From: JACVRW01 sp963733885
Lineage (GTDB): Bacteria > Actinomycetota > Thermoleophilia > Solirubrobacterales > Thermoleophilaceae
Reading direction: 5' to 3'
NCBI GenBank assembly: GCA_963733885.1
Contig: CAVTES010000008.1
Span: forward strand, 248,001-312,000
Length of the DNA stretch: 64,000 nt
Below the pieces are notes generated by a model. That model did not search any database and was not told the DNA's origin. It saw only the letters and a list, made by a program, of their open reading frames with translations. Shown here piece after piece: positions 7,203 through 14,527 of this stretch. A program made the position numbers and the translations under genes. Positions within the stretch are counted from its first letter, which is position 1; each line of letters begins with the position of its first letter.

Positions 7203-9968
7203 TCAGGCGGGTACGAGCTCGGGCCTCGGAGCAGGTAGGGCGGCCGCAAGCTCCCTGCGCGAGCTGATGCCGAGTTTCGCGAATACCTTTCGCAGGTGGT
7301 ATTCGACGGTGCGGTGGCTGAGATAGAGCTGCGCGGCGATCTCGGGGTTCGTCAGCCGCTCGGACGCCAGGTGTGCGATCTGCGCTTCTTGGGGTGTGAG
7401 CTCGTCCCGCGTCTCGATCGTGCGCTTTCGGACGGTTTCGCCGGTGGCCAGCAGCTCGCGGCGCGCGCGTTCGGCGAATCCGTGCGCACCCATCGACTCG
7501 AACGCGTCGTACGCGGCCTTCAGCTGGATGCGCGCGTCGACGCGGCGATGCTCACGCCGGAGCCATTCGCCGTAGTTCAGCTTCGCCCGCGTGTGAAGGA
7601 CGACGACCCGGGATCGGCTCAGTTGGTCGATGGCTTCGCGATAGAGCTCCTCTGCCTGCACGCCGTCGCTCAGCAGCGCGTGCATGGCGGCTTCGATGCC
7701 CCGTGCCCATTCCGTCGCGCTCGGGGTCGATCGCTCGGCGAGACGCGCGAAGGCGGCCTCCGCTGCGGGCCGGTCGCCGCTCCGCACTGCTGCCTCGATC
7801 AGCTCGGGCAGCACCCAGACCCCGAAGCCGAGCCCGTCGTGATCGTAGGCTCGTGCTGCTGCTGCCTTGGCCTGTGCGTACTCGCCGAGGCCGTTGTGCA
7901 GCACCGCGGCGGCCCACTCGGCAACCTCGACGGCGAATCCCTCGCCGCGCGCTGTCCCTGCCTCGATCATCGCGGCCCCCAGAGCGTCCGCGCGTGCGCG
8001 CTCGCCCCGCCAGGCGGCGAGCAGGACGGAGAAGTCCGCGATCGGAACGCCGCGAGTGGCCGCAGTGATCGCCTCCGCTTCCTGTACCAGCTGCTCGGCG
8101 ACCCCGAACTCGCCGAGGAACAGCTGGTGGGCGGCAGAGTAGTTGAGCGCGAAGGGAAGGATGTTGAGCTCGCCGCGCTCGCGTGCGATGCGACCCAACC
8201 CGCTCGCGATCGCTTCGCAGGCGTTATCTTCCCAGAGGTCCATCGCGAGCTGGCACGCAAGCCAGCACCACGCGAGGTTCTCGCGACGGAACCCCTCGGC
8301 GCGAAATGCCCCGAGTGCGCGCGCCACCGTTGGCAATGCCGGCTCATATCCTCGCGTCAGTCGGGCGAGGACGCCCTCCAGCAGCAGGTCGATGGCGCGG
8401 GCCGCCTCTTCTCCGGCGGCCGTGGCCGCCTCAGCAGCCTCCACGACTCCTTCGGCCTTGGCGAAGCGACCGCTGCGGATAGCTGCCCAGAGCGCCTCCA
8501 AGTGCGTTTCGCGCGCCAGTTCGGGGTCGAGCGGTTCCAGGCGCTTGGCGGCGGCGCTCAGGAGAGACGGTGTGTCGCTGCCGCGCGTGCGGGTGAACGC
8601 AATCTGGGCGCGCAGCCGCTCGACCTGCGCGCGGTCGAGCTCCCCGAGCGGCGAGGTCGTCGCGATCGTGAGCAGGCGCTCGGCAGCGTCGTGCCCTCCG
8701 GCGTCGAACTTGAGCCGCGCGGCCGCGAGCGCGCGCGCGCCGCGCCGCGTCGGGTCCGGACTCAGCTCGGCCGCCCGCTCGAGGAAGGCCGCAGCAGCCG
8801 GCACGCCGCCGCGGGCGCGGGCACGCGAGGCCGATTGCTCGAGCTCGGCGGCCACGCCCTCGTCGGGACCGGCTGCCGCATGTGCGCGGTGCCAGGCTCG
8901 GCGGTCGGGGTCTCGCTGCCGGTCGGTCGCCCAGGCGAGTGCCTCGTGCGCGCGGCGCCGCTCGTTGGGCGTGGCGGCCCGATACGCGGCCGCCCGTACG
9001 AGCGGATGCCGGAACCGGACCCGCCGGTCGAGCTCGACAAGGCCGGCGTCTTCAGCGGGAATCATGGCGGCGGCGCCGACTCCCAGCCGGCCGGCAGCCT
9101 GCTCGATCACGGGTGCATCGCCGACGGCTTCGGCCGCTGCAACGAGCAAAGCTTGCTGGGTCTCCGGCGGGAGCGCCCGCACGCGCCGCAGGAAGGTCTG
9201 TTCGATCCGGTTCGACAGCTCTGGCTCGTCAGGTAGTGCGAAACCGCCGGCCAGCTCGGCCGGGGTCAGCCACCGCGGCAGCTCCAGCAGCGCCAGCGGG
9301 TTGCCTCTCGTCTCGGCGAGGATTCGCTCGCGAACCTCCTCATCGAGCCGTCCCGGCATCGCCGCCTCGAGGAGCGCACGGGCGTCGGCGTCCCCGAGTC
9401 CCTCAAGAACGAGCTCCGGCAGGCCGTCGAGCTCGTGCTCGGCACTCGGTTCGCGAATCGCGAAAACCATCGCGACCCCCTCGGCGGCGAGGCGGCGCGC
9501 GACGAATGACAGCGCGGAAGCGGATTCGCGGTCCAGCCACTGGGCATCGTCGACCAGGCAGACGAGCGGACGCTCCTCCGCCACCTCGCAGAGCAGATTG
9601 AGCGCGGCGAGGTTGACCCGAAAGGGCTCGGGCGCCGGCCCATCGATCAGCCCGAAGGCGCGCCGCAGCGCGTCTTGCTGCGGGCCCGGCAGATGCTCGG
9701 CGTCGTCCAACCTCACCCCGCGCAACAGTTGCATCAGCCCGGCGAACGCGAAGCCCATCTCCGACTCGACGCTGGCCACGCGCGCCAGCCTGCAGCCGGA
9801 CGCCCGTTCCGCCACGTAGTCGAGCAGCGCGGTCTTGCCGACGCCGGCCTCGCCACGAAGCACGAGCGCAGCGCTGAGGCCGGCGCGCACTGATTCGAGC
9901 AGTCGATCGAGCGCGCGGCACTCTGCGCTCCGGCCGCGCAGCCCCGTCGCAGCTCGCTCCCCAGGCAT
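7203..9968 (-). CDS. LAL-type LuxR regulator with AAA ATPase domain (LAL2)
   Basis: Regulator of 921 residues, a close paralogue of LAL1. Walker A GEAGVGKT lies at residues 39-46, exactly as in LAL1, which supports ATG 9968 as the start over the upstream TTG at 10007 that has no ribosome binding site. Walker B is CLVDDAQWLD. The C-terminal LuxR helix-turn-helix carries LTPQEAQIAHLASERLTN and RTVEYHLRKVFAKLGI. It is divergent from the operon at 10121 that encodes FAGDPD copy B and a membrane protein, the same arrangement as LAL1. That suggests the module was duplicated and that the LAL controls the divergent operon. Confidence 0.93.
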   Translation of the reverse strand: MPGERAATGLRGRSAECRALDRLLESVRAGLSAALVLRGEAGVGKTALLDYVAERASGCRLARVASVESEMGFAFAGLMQLLRGVRLDDAEHLPGPQQDALRRAFGLIDGPAPEPFRVNLAALNLLCEVAEERPLVCLVDDAQWLDRESASALSFVARRLAAEGVAMVFAIREPSAEHELDGLPELVLEGLGDADARALLEAAMPGRLDEEVRERILAETRGNPLALLELPRWLTPAELAGGFALPDEPELSNRIEQTFLRRVRALPPETQQALLVAAAEAVGDAPVIEQAAGRLGVGAAAMIPAEDAGLVELDRRVRFRHPLVRAAAYRAATPNERRRAHEALAWATDRQRDPDRRAWHRAHAAAGPDEGVAAELEQSASRARARGGVPAAAAFLERAAELSPDPTRRGARALAAARLKFDAGGHDAAERLLTIATTSPLGELDRAQVERLRAQIAFTRTRGSDTPSLLSAAAKRLEPLDPELARETHLEALWAAIRSGRFAKAEGVVEAAEAATAAGEEAARAIDLLLEGVLARLTRGYEPALPTVARALGAFRAEGFRRENLAWCWLACQLAMDLWEDNACEAIASGLGRIARERGELNILPFALNYSAAHQLFLGEFGVAEQLVQEAEAITAATRGVPIADFSVLLAAWRGERARADALGAAMIEAGTARGEGFAVEVAEWAAAVLHNGLGEYAQAKAAAARAYDHDGLGFGVWVLPELIEAAVRSGDRPAAEAAFARLAERSTPSATEWARGIEAAMHALLSDGVQAEELYREAIDQLSRSRVVVLHTRAKLNYGEWLRREHRRVDARIQLKAAYDAFESMGAHGFAERARRELLATGETVRKRTIETRDELTPQEAQIAHLASERLTNPEIAAQLYLSHRTVEYHLRKVFAKLGISSRRELAAALPAPRPELVPA

Positions 9969-10089
9969 TCCAGCACCGACCTTAAACCCCCCGGCCCACC
10001 GGCTCAAGGAGGCGAGCGGGGCAACGACTGGGGCATCACACGGAGGCGATGCAAGGGCTTAGGGCTCGAACCTGATGCGGTCAACACAG

Positions 10090-10103
10090 AGACCTTCAGG
10101 TCT
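10090..10103. promoter_or_regulatory. Perfect inverted repeat upstream of FAGDPD copy B, candidate operator
   Basis: AGACCT-TC-AGGTCT is a perfect palindrome with six-base arms, 17 bases before the ATG at 10121 and in the gap separating this operon from the divergent LAL2. Position suggests an operator or 5' leader element. It does not resemble the 18-bp direct repeat at LAL1 beyond a GGTCT core. Confidence 0.35.
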
Positions 10104-10120
10104 TGCAGAAAGGACAACAG

Positions 10121-10651
10121 ATGGCCACGCTCTATCGCGCATACACCTCGACACACGACGCCGAGAACGCCATCGAGCGGCTGCTCTCGGCCGGTGTGCC
10201 GGCAATCCGAATCGAGCTGATCATGTGCCACGCGGTCCAAGACGCGCGCGATGCCCCGATCGGCACCTTCGCCGGCACGACGACCGCCGACGCCGAGACC
10301 GTCGGCTCGTACGGCAACGTCGCCCAGTCCGGCCGGGAAGCGATGGGCACGTTCGCCGGCGACCCCGACAAGCAGCGCCGGGGCGCGTTCAGCGACATCG
10401 ATCGCGACACCGTCACGACGCATCAGGCGGGCCTGAAGCGAACCCGCATCGTGTCGCACCGCAGGCTCAAGAAGATCCTCGTCGACGCCGGACTGGACCA
10501 GGCGACCGCTGCGGCCGATGTGGACGCGCTGCACGCAGGACACGTCCTCGTGCTGGTCCAAAGCGAGTCGGCGCTGGACGACATCGCGGCCGTGATCGAC
10601 GACCTCGACCAAGGGCACGACTTCCAGCAGACGCTCCGCGCTGCTGCCTGA
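10121..10651 (+). CDS. FAGDPD-motif protein, copy B (unknown function)
   Basis: Protein of 176 residues, paralogue of the gene at 1029-1589. It starts MATLYRAYTSTHDAENAIER, resembling a ferredoxin-like alpha/beta unit, continues with two glycine-rich GTFAG repeats and the motif GTFAGDPDKQRRGAFSDIDR, and ends with an alpha/beta unit containing AGHVLVLVQ. The ATG at 10121 has AGAAAGGAC upstream. A start at 10103 is less likely because it would place that site inside the gene. It is followed 125 bp later by a membrane-protein gene. No catalytic motif is visible, and function is unknown. Confidence 0.8.
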   Translation: MATLYRAYTSTHDAENAIERLLSAGVPAIRIELIMCHAVQDARDAPIGTFAGTTTADAETVGSYGNVAQSGREAMGTFAGDPDKQRRGAFSDIDRDTVTTHQAGLKRTRIVSHRRLKKILVDAGLDQATAAADVDALHAGHVLVLVQSESALDDIAAVIDDLDQGHDFQQTLRAAA

Positions 10652-10776
10652 TCGAGCCCACCCGAGTCGGAGTCACCCCCGCCGCTCAGAGGCCACTGGA
10701 TCGCCGAAGAAGCCCCGGAGCGGATGCTCGCGGCACCGAGCTGACCTCGTTCCTCGACTAACCAAGGAGCATCACC

Positions 10777-11313
10777 ATGCAGCTCTTCCTCATCCGTGGC
10801 CTCGTGGCCATCGCCTGGGCCGCCGTGTTCGCGGCGGTGTCGGACTCCCTGACGACCGGCGTGACGGTCGCTGCCGGGATCCTGGTTGTGATCTATCCGC
10901 TGATCGACGTGGCCGCCTCGCTGATCGACGCGCGGAGCCAGCGCGGCTCCGCTCGGCGGCTGCTGCTCGCCGGCGCCGCGGTCAGCGCCGCCGCCGCCGC
11001 CGCCCTCGCCGTTGCCGCGACGGGGAGCGTCGCGGACGTCCTCGCTGTCTTCGGCGTCTGGGCCTTCCTCAGTGGCGCGGCGCAGTTCGTCGTCGCCCTG
11101 CGCCGTCGTGCGCAGTTCGGCAACCAGTGGCCGATGCTGCTCGCCGGCGTCGGGTCCGTCAGCTTCGGCATCGCCTACGTCATCGCGTCGACCGGCACAG
11201 ATCCGATGCTGAACATGCTCGCGATCTACGCGGCCGGCGGCGGAATCGACTTCGTCGTCCAGGCTTGGCTGCTCGCGCGGCGCCGTCGCCGCCTGGCAGC
11301 CGCGCCCGCCTGA
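10777..11313 (+). CDS. Multi-span membrane protein, DUF308/HdeD-like
   Basis: Protein of 178 residues with about six hydrophobic helices and a basic C-terminal tail (LLARRRRRLA). The topology and Gly/Ala-rich helices resemble DUF308/HdeD-type acid-resistance membrane proteins, but I see no decisive motif. AAGGAG lies seven bases before the ATG. It follows FAGDPD copy B on the same strand and ends just before a strong hairpin, so the two genes probably form one transcript. This mirrors the BI-1 protein next to copy A. Confidence 0.8.
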   Translation: MQLFLIRGLVAIAWAAVFAAVSDSLTTGVTVAAGILVVIYPLIDVAASLIDARSQRGSARRLLLAGAAVSAAAAAALAVAATGSVADVLAVFGVWAFLSGAAQFVVALRRRAQFGNQWPMLLAGVGSVSFGIAYVIASTGTDPMLNMLAIYAAGGGIDFVVQAWLLARRRRRLAAAPA

Positions 11314-11329
11314 TCACACACACCGGTGC

Positions 11330-11362
11330 CGCGCCGGCCCCGTTCCCCGCGGGGCCGGCGCG
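11330..11362 (+). terminator. Strong GC-rich hairpin terminator
   Basis: Arms of 13 bases (11330-11342 and 11350-11362) pair perfectly around a seven-base loop TTCCCCG, 17 bases after the stop at 11313. There is no long T run, which is common for terminators in high-GC actinobacteria. Confidence 0.7.
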
Positions 11363-11531
11363 CATCTCGTGGTCGCTCCCCGCCCGCACCCAACATGACC
11401 GGCTCGCGATCCGCGAGCTGATTCGGATCGCGCTGCCCTGCCCTCTGAGCTCGGCGGTGGGGGCGCTCGGTCGTTCCGTAGCGCCGGTTCGTGGAAGATG
11501 TAGGATCGCCCTCCGCTCTTTGGGAGGTTTC

Positions 11532-12200
11532 ATGCCAGCAGAGACCGCCGGCAATCTCTTCCTCCTCGAGGATCTCGAGGACGGCAGCAGGACGAGGGAG
11601 CTCGCGGAAACCGATCTAGGTGCGCTTCAAGCCGTCGCGGACTGGATCAAGACCTTCGTGGCCAAGCCGCACAAAGATCTTGGCCGCGCTGGACCTGTCT
11701 GTCCCTTCGTGCCCGGGTCCTTGGAGCGCAAGACACTTTGGCTCGCTCCTGAGCAGATCGCCGACCGGAGCGTGCCAGCTGTTATCGAGCTCATGAACGG
11801 TTACATCAGACGGTTGCTGGACGCTCAACCTACCGACGGCGACGACACAAAGTACAAGACAATCGTCGTTGTTTTCGCCGACTTGCCGGCTGATCGTGCG
11901 CAAGGCGTCTTTGACGACGTCCTGCAGCAGCTTGCAGTTCCATCGTATGCGGAAGATGGAATCCTGTTCGGGCCCTTCTACGAGGGCAACGAGGGGACTG
12001 CGATATACAACTCGAGCTTCCGGCCATTCACATCGCCCGTGCCGTTTCTGTTCGTGAGGCTTGGGGTCATCAGCGACTGGAAGTTCTTCTTGGACAACGA
12101 GGACTTGCTCAGCTTGTGGGCGCGTCGCTTTGGAGAATCCGCGGTCCACACCCTTGGTGAGGAACTACGCCGCTTGCCGTGGCGCGCGGGGCGCGGCTAG
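11532..12200 (+). CDS. DUF6875-like protein
   Basis: Protein of 222 residues. ATG 11532 follows TTTGGGAGG. A central stretch KPHKDLGRAGPVCPFVPGSL followed by an LWLA segment matches the conserved core of DUF6875 proteins, which occur near natural-product genes in actinobacteria. Other features are an alternating hydrophobic strand YKTIVVVFADLP and a C-terminal FLFVRLGVISDWKFFLDNED segment. Base composition is visibly less GC-rich than the neighbours, with many AT-ending codons, which hints at acquisition by transfer. It lies alone between the hairpin at 11330 and the group II intron. No catalytic role can be assigned. Confidence 0.7.
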   Translation: MPAETAGNLFLLEDLEDGSRTRELAETDLGALQAVADWIKTFVAKPHKDLGRAGPVCPFVPGSLERKTLWLAPEQIADRSVPAVIELMNGYIRRLLDAQPTDGDDTKYKTIVVVFADLPADRAQGVFDDVLQQLAVPSYAEDGILFGPFYEGNEGTAIYNSSFRPFTSPVPFLFVRLGVISDWKFFLDNEDLLSLWARRFGESAVHTLGEELRRLPWRAGRG

Positions 12201-12379
12201 CCGAACGCCGAGTACCGAGGCTCGCCTGGAAAGGCGACCACCCATCTCCGCCGTCGGGAAGTGGCGGTCGCTCAATCGTGTCCTGCGAGGCCGCACCATT
12301 TGCCTCGAGGGCACTGTCGAGGACGAGTTTTCGTTTGCTGTCCGGCCTCCTTTCGTGAACGTAAGCGAGCGTCGCCGAG

Positions 12380-12399
12380 CCGAGCGATCAGACGCTCGG
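12380..12399. other. Hairpin abutting the intron 3' end
   Basis: CCGAGCG (12380-12386) and CGCTCGG (12393-12399) pair perfectly around ATCAGA, directly next to the inferred intron boundary at 12400. Some group II introns choose stem-loops as targets, but those with known preference usually lie on the other side of the stem. Whether this is the target or coincidence is open. Confidence 0.4.
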
Positions 12400-12438
12400 G
12401 TGAGTGGCCGGGGGGAGTTTCACCCCCCGGCTCTCTCA

Positions 12439-12472
12439 GAACCCGGCGTGAGCCTCTCGACTCACCGGGCTC
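12439..12472 (-). ncRNA. Group II intron domain V
   Basis: Thirty-four bases on the minus strand beginning GAGCCCGG and ending CCGGGTTC. The outer eight bases pair with one G-T, a two-base CG bulge sits on the 3' side, and the inner stem TGAGTC/GGCTCA closes a GAGA (GNRA) tetraloop. The catalytic AGC triad is present at positions 2-4. The ribozyme core element therefore looks intact. Confidence 0.9.
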
Positions 12473-13732
12473 CCATCGTCCAGCCGTCGGGGCGCGTGCC
12501 GAACCGCCAGTGGGCGAACAGGTCGGGTTGACGTCTAAAGACGTCGACCAGGAACCTGCGTGCCTTGGCGGGGTAGCGGCGCAGTCGCTTGTACTTGCCC
12601 TGGGCCCAACGCACGAGATAGGCGTTGATGCGCCTGAGGACCTTGGCCAACACCGAGCGGTAGAAGCGCCGGTAGTAGTTGATCCAGCCCTGGATGATCG
12701 GATTGAAGATCCGCGCCAGGTCGGTGAGGGTCTTGTCCGGACGCAGGTGCAAGCGCCAGCGGCGGACTTCCCGCCGCATCCGTTTGCGCGCGTCGTCGCT
12801 GACCGCCGGGAGGAAGTTGACGAACTGGCCGCCAGACTTGCTCGGCGACAGCCGCGGGCGGAACGTGTATCCGAGGAAATCGAAGCGACTCGTGCTCGTA
12901 GGAGCCGCGTCGCGTCGGAGTCCTTGCAGTACACGATGCGGGTCTTGCGCTCGTTGAGTACAAGCCCGCACTCCGCCAGCCTGGAAGCGATCGCGGCCCG
13001 CAGTTCGCGGGCCTGCTGTTCGCTGCGGGCGTGGACAATCACGTCGTCGCAGTAGCGCTCGAACAGGACGCCCGGGAACTCCCGGGCCATCCAGGCGTCG
13101 AACGCGTAGTGCAGAAAGACGTGGGCCAGCAGGGGCGAGATCGCAGAACCCTGAGGAGTTCCGCGATCGCGCTCGACCAGGCTGCCGTCCTCTCGCTGGA
13201 GCGGCGCTTTGAGCCACCGCTCCACGTACAGCAGGACGAAGCGCAGGTCGGTGTGGCGAGCTACCGCGCGCAGAACGAGGTCGTGCGGGACGCTGTCGAA
13301 AAACGACTCCAGGTCCAGGTCAAGAACCCAGTCCTGGCGCCAGCAGCGCTCCCGGCAGACCCCGACCGCGTCCAGCGCCGAACGGCCCGGCCGGTAACCA
13401 TAGGAGTCCGGGTGGAAGATCGGCTCCACCCCCGGCTCCAGATAGCCGGCCACGACCGTCTGGGCGATCCGGTCCGCCACGGTCGGCACCCCGAGCATCC
13501 TCGAGCCGCCGCCCCGCTTCGGTATCTCCACCGCACGCACCGGCGGCGGGAAATAGCTCCCCGACGAGAGCCGATTCCAGAGCTTGTAGAGGTTCCCCTT
13601 GAGGTCCCGCTCGAACTCCGCAACAGACTGCTCGTCCACGCCGGCCGCGCCCTTGTTTGCCTTGACCCTCCGATAGGCCTCCCAAACGGCCCACTTGGAG
13701 ATCTCAAACGACTTCGGCTTTGGCTCGCTCAC
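12462..13732 (-). pseudogene. Group II intron reverse transcriptase/maturase, two frameshifts
   Basis: GTG 13732 has AGGAG six bases upstream and opens a frame with the N-terminal KWAVWEAYRRVKANKGAAGV motif, the fingers/palm RT motifs (PKRGGGSRMLGVPTVADRI, DLDLESFFDSVPHDL, GTPQGSAISPLLA) and the catalytic box YCDDVIVHA in place of the commoner YADD. Just after RIVYCKDSD the frame shifts near 12925. Nine codons (RRGSYEHES) are in a second frame, and from FDFLGYTFRPR the third frame runs to the stop at 12462 through the maturase domain (QGWINYYRRFYRS) to FAHWRFGTRPDGWTMGAR. Two one-base changes within about 40 bp disrupt it. No HNH endonuclease domain is seen. Confidence 0.85.
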
Positions 13733-14135
13733 CCGGCTCCTCCCACCCACAGGCGGTTGACCGCCAAACAAGCCCGGACGACCCGTCCCCTTCGCTCCGA
13801 CCCCATTACAGAACCCTCAGCGCTACTACGAGACGGTCCGCCCCTGTGCCCCGCACCGGTACTCAGCCCCTCGCAGTTCCCGCTGCTTGGGGATCTCCCT
13901 GGCGACGGCCGGAGGGACCCACCGGTCCAGTGAGCCGACCGCCGCGACGGGGCGACAGGTTCCCACGTTCCGCACAGAAGCCCAGACCACGCTCGCGCCA
14001 CCTCCACGCCGGACACCACCTGGCCAGTCAACAGGCACCCGCCAGACTCATCCCGGGACTCCAAAGCATCCCCGGTTTCGATGTCACCCTTTTCTTACGA
14101 CACGTCATCAGTGGTTCGCTTGCGCTCGCCTTCGT

Positions 14136-14371
14136 GATCCACACCTGCCGCGCTCACCGGCGCGACTTTTCCCACGACGCTCACCACCACGGCTCTTGAC
14201 CGCAGCAGCTCGGGGTGGTTTGCGGCCTCCGCCTGCACGGCGACCGCGGAGGGCCACCAGGCCAACAACACCCGGCTCCTCCATCTCCTGCACAGCACCG
14301 CATCCAGCGACCTGATCTTCTACATCCAGCCTCCTTCAACGTTCGTGGCACACCTTTGGAGGAGTGGCTGA
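14136..14371 (+). pseudogene. Coding-like open frame cut by the intron
   Basis: A plus-strand frame without a start codon reads ALTGATFPTTLTTTALDRSS, then a Cys/Ala segment, then a mixed segment STASSDLIFYIQPP and a stop at 14369-14371. Third positions are strongly G/C and the amino-acid mix looks like real protein. It begins at the inferred 5' edge of the intron, so it may be the downstream part of a gene that the intron split. I do not recognise the family and could not identify a convincing upstream part before 12400. From 14372 to 14527 I see nothing else. Confidence 0.3.
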
Positions 14372-14527
14372 AGCCGGGCGGCGACGTGGGCGTCGATCAT
14401 GCGCGGTGCGAGAGCTGGATGTCGAGGAGCTTGTCCCTCGCCACCCAGGCGATTAGCGGGCACGGGCGCCGACGACACCGACGAGGCCCGCGCGCCGTCG
14501 CCAGGAGCAGGGTCAGGCGGGCCATCG

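Larger units (their letters stand above)
12400..14144 (-). mobile_element. Group II intron with internal reverse transcriptase (degenerate)
   Basis: The minus strand carries, in order, a structured 5' region of about 400 bases (14144-13733) with the conserved-looking segment TGTGCGGAACGTGGGAACC, a maturase-type reverse transcriptase gene, a canonical 34-base domain V (12439-12472), and a domain VI hairpin with GCCGGGGGG/CCCCCCGGC arms and a candidate bulged A before CTCAC. The 3' boundary near 12400 ends in AC as expected. The 5' boundary is placed at GTGTG (14144-14140), which fits the GUGYG rule, but is not certain. The reverse transcriptase is frameshifted, so the element can move only if helped in trans. 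Confidence 0.8.

Noticed and set aside
7296..9819. Very long open frames on the plus strand opposite LAL2
   Set aside because: They mirror the codon structure of LAL2, are Arg/Ser/Pro-rich and have no ribosome binding sites or domains; such antisense frames are expected in very high-GC genes.
11127..11531. Upstream extension of the DUF6875-like gene
   Set aside because: It would run through the membrane-protein gene and the terminator; ATG 11532 has a good ribosome binding site.
12272..12461. C-terminal extension of the reverse transcriptase through domain V
   Set aside because: This is the original reading frame running on into intron RNA domains after the frameshift; the true maturase end is at 12462.
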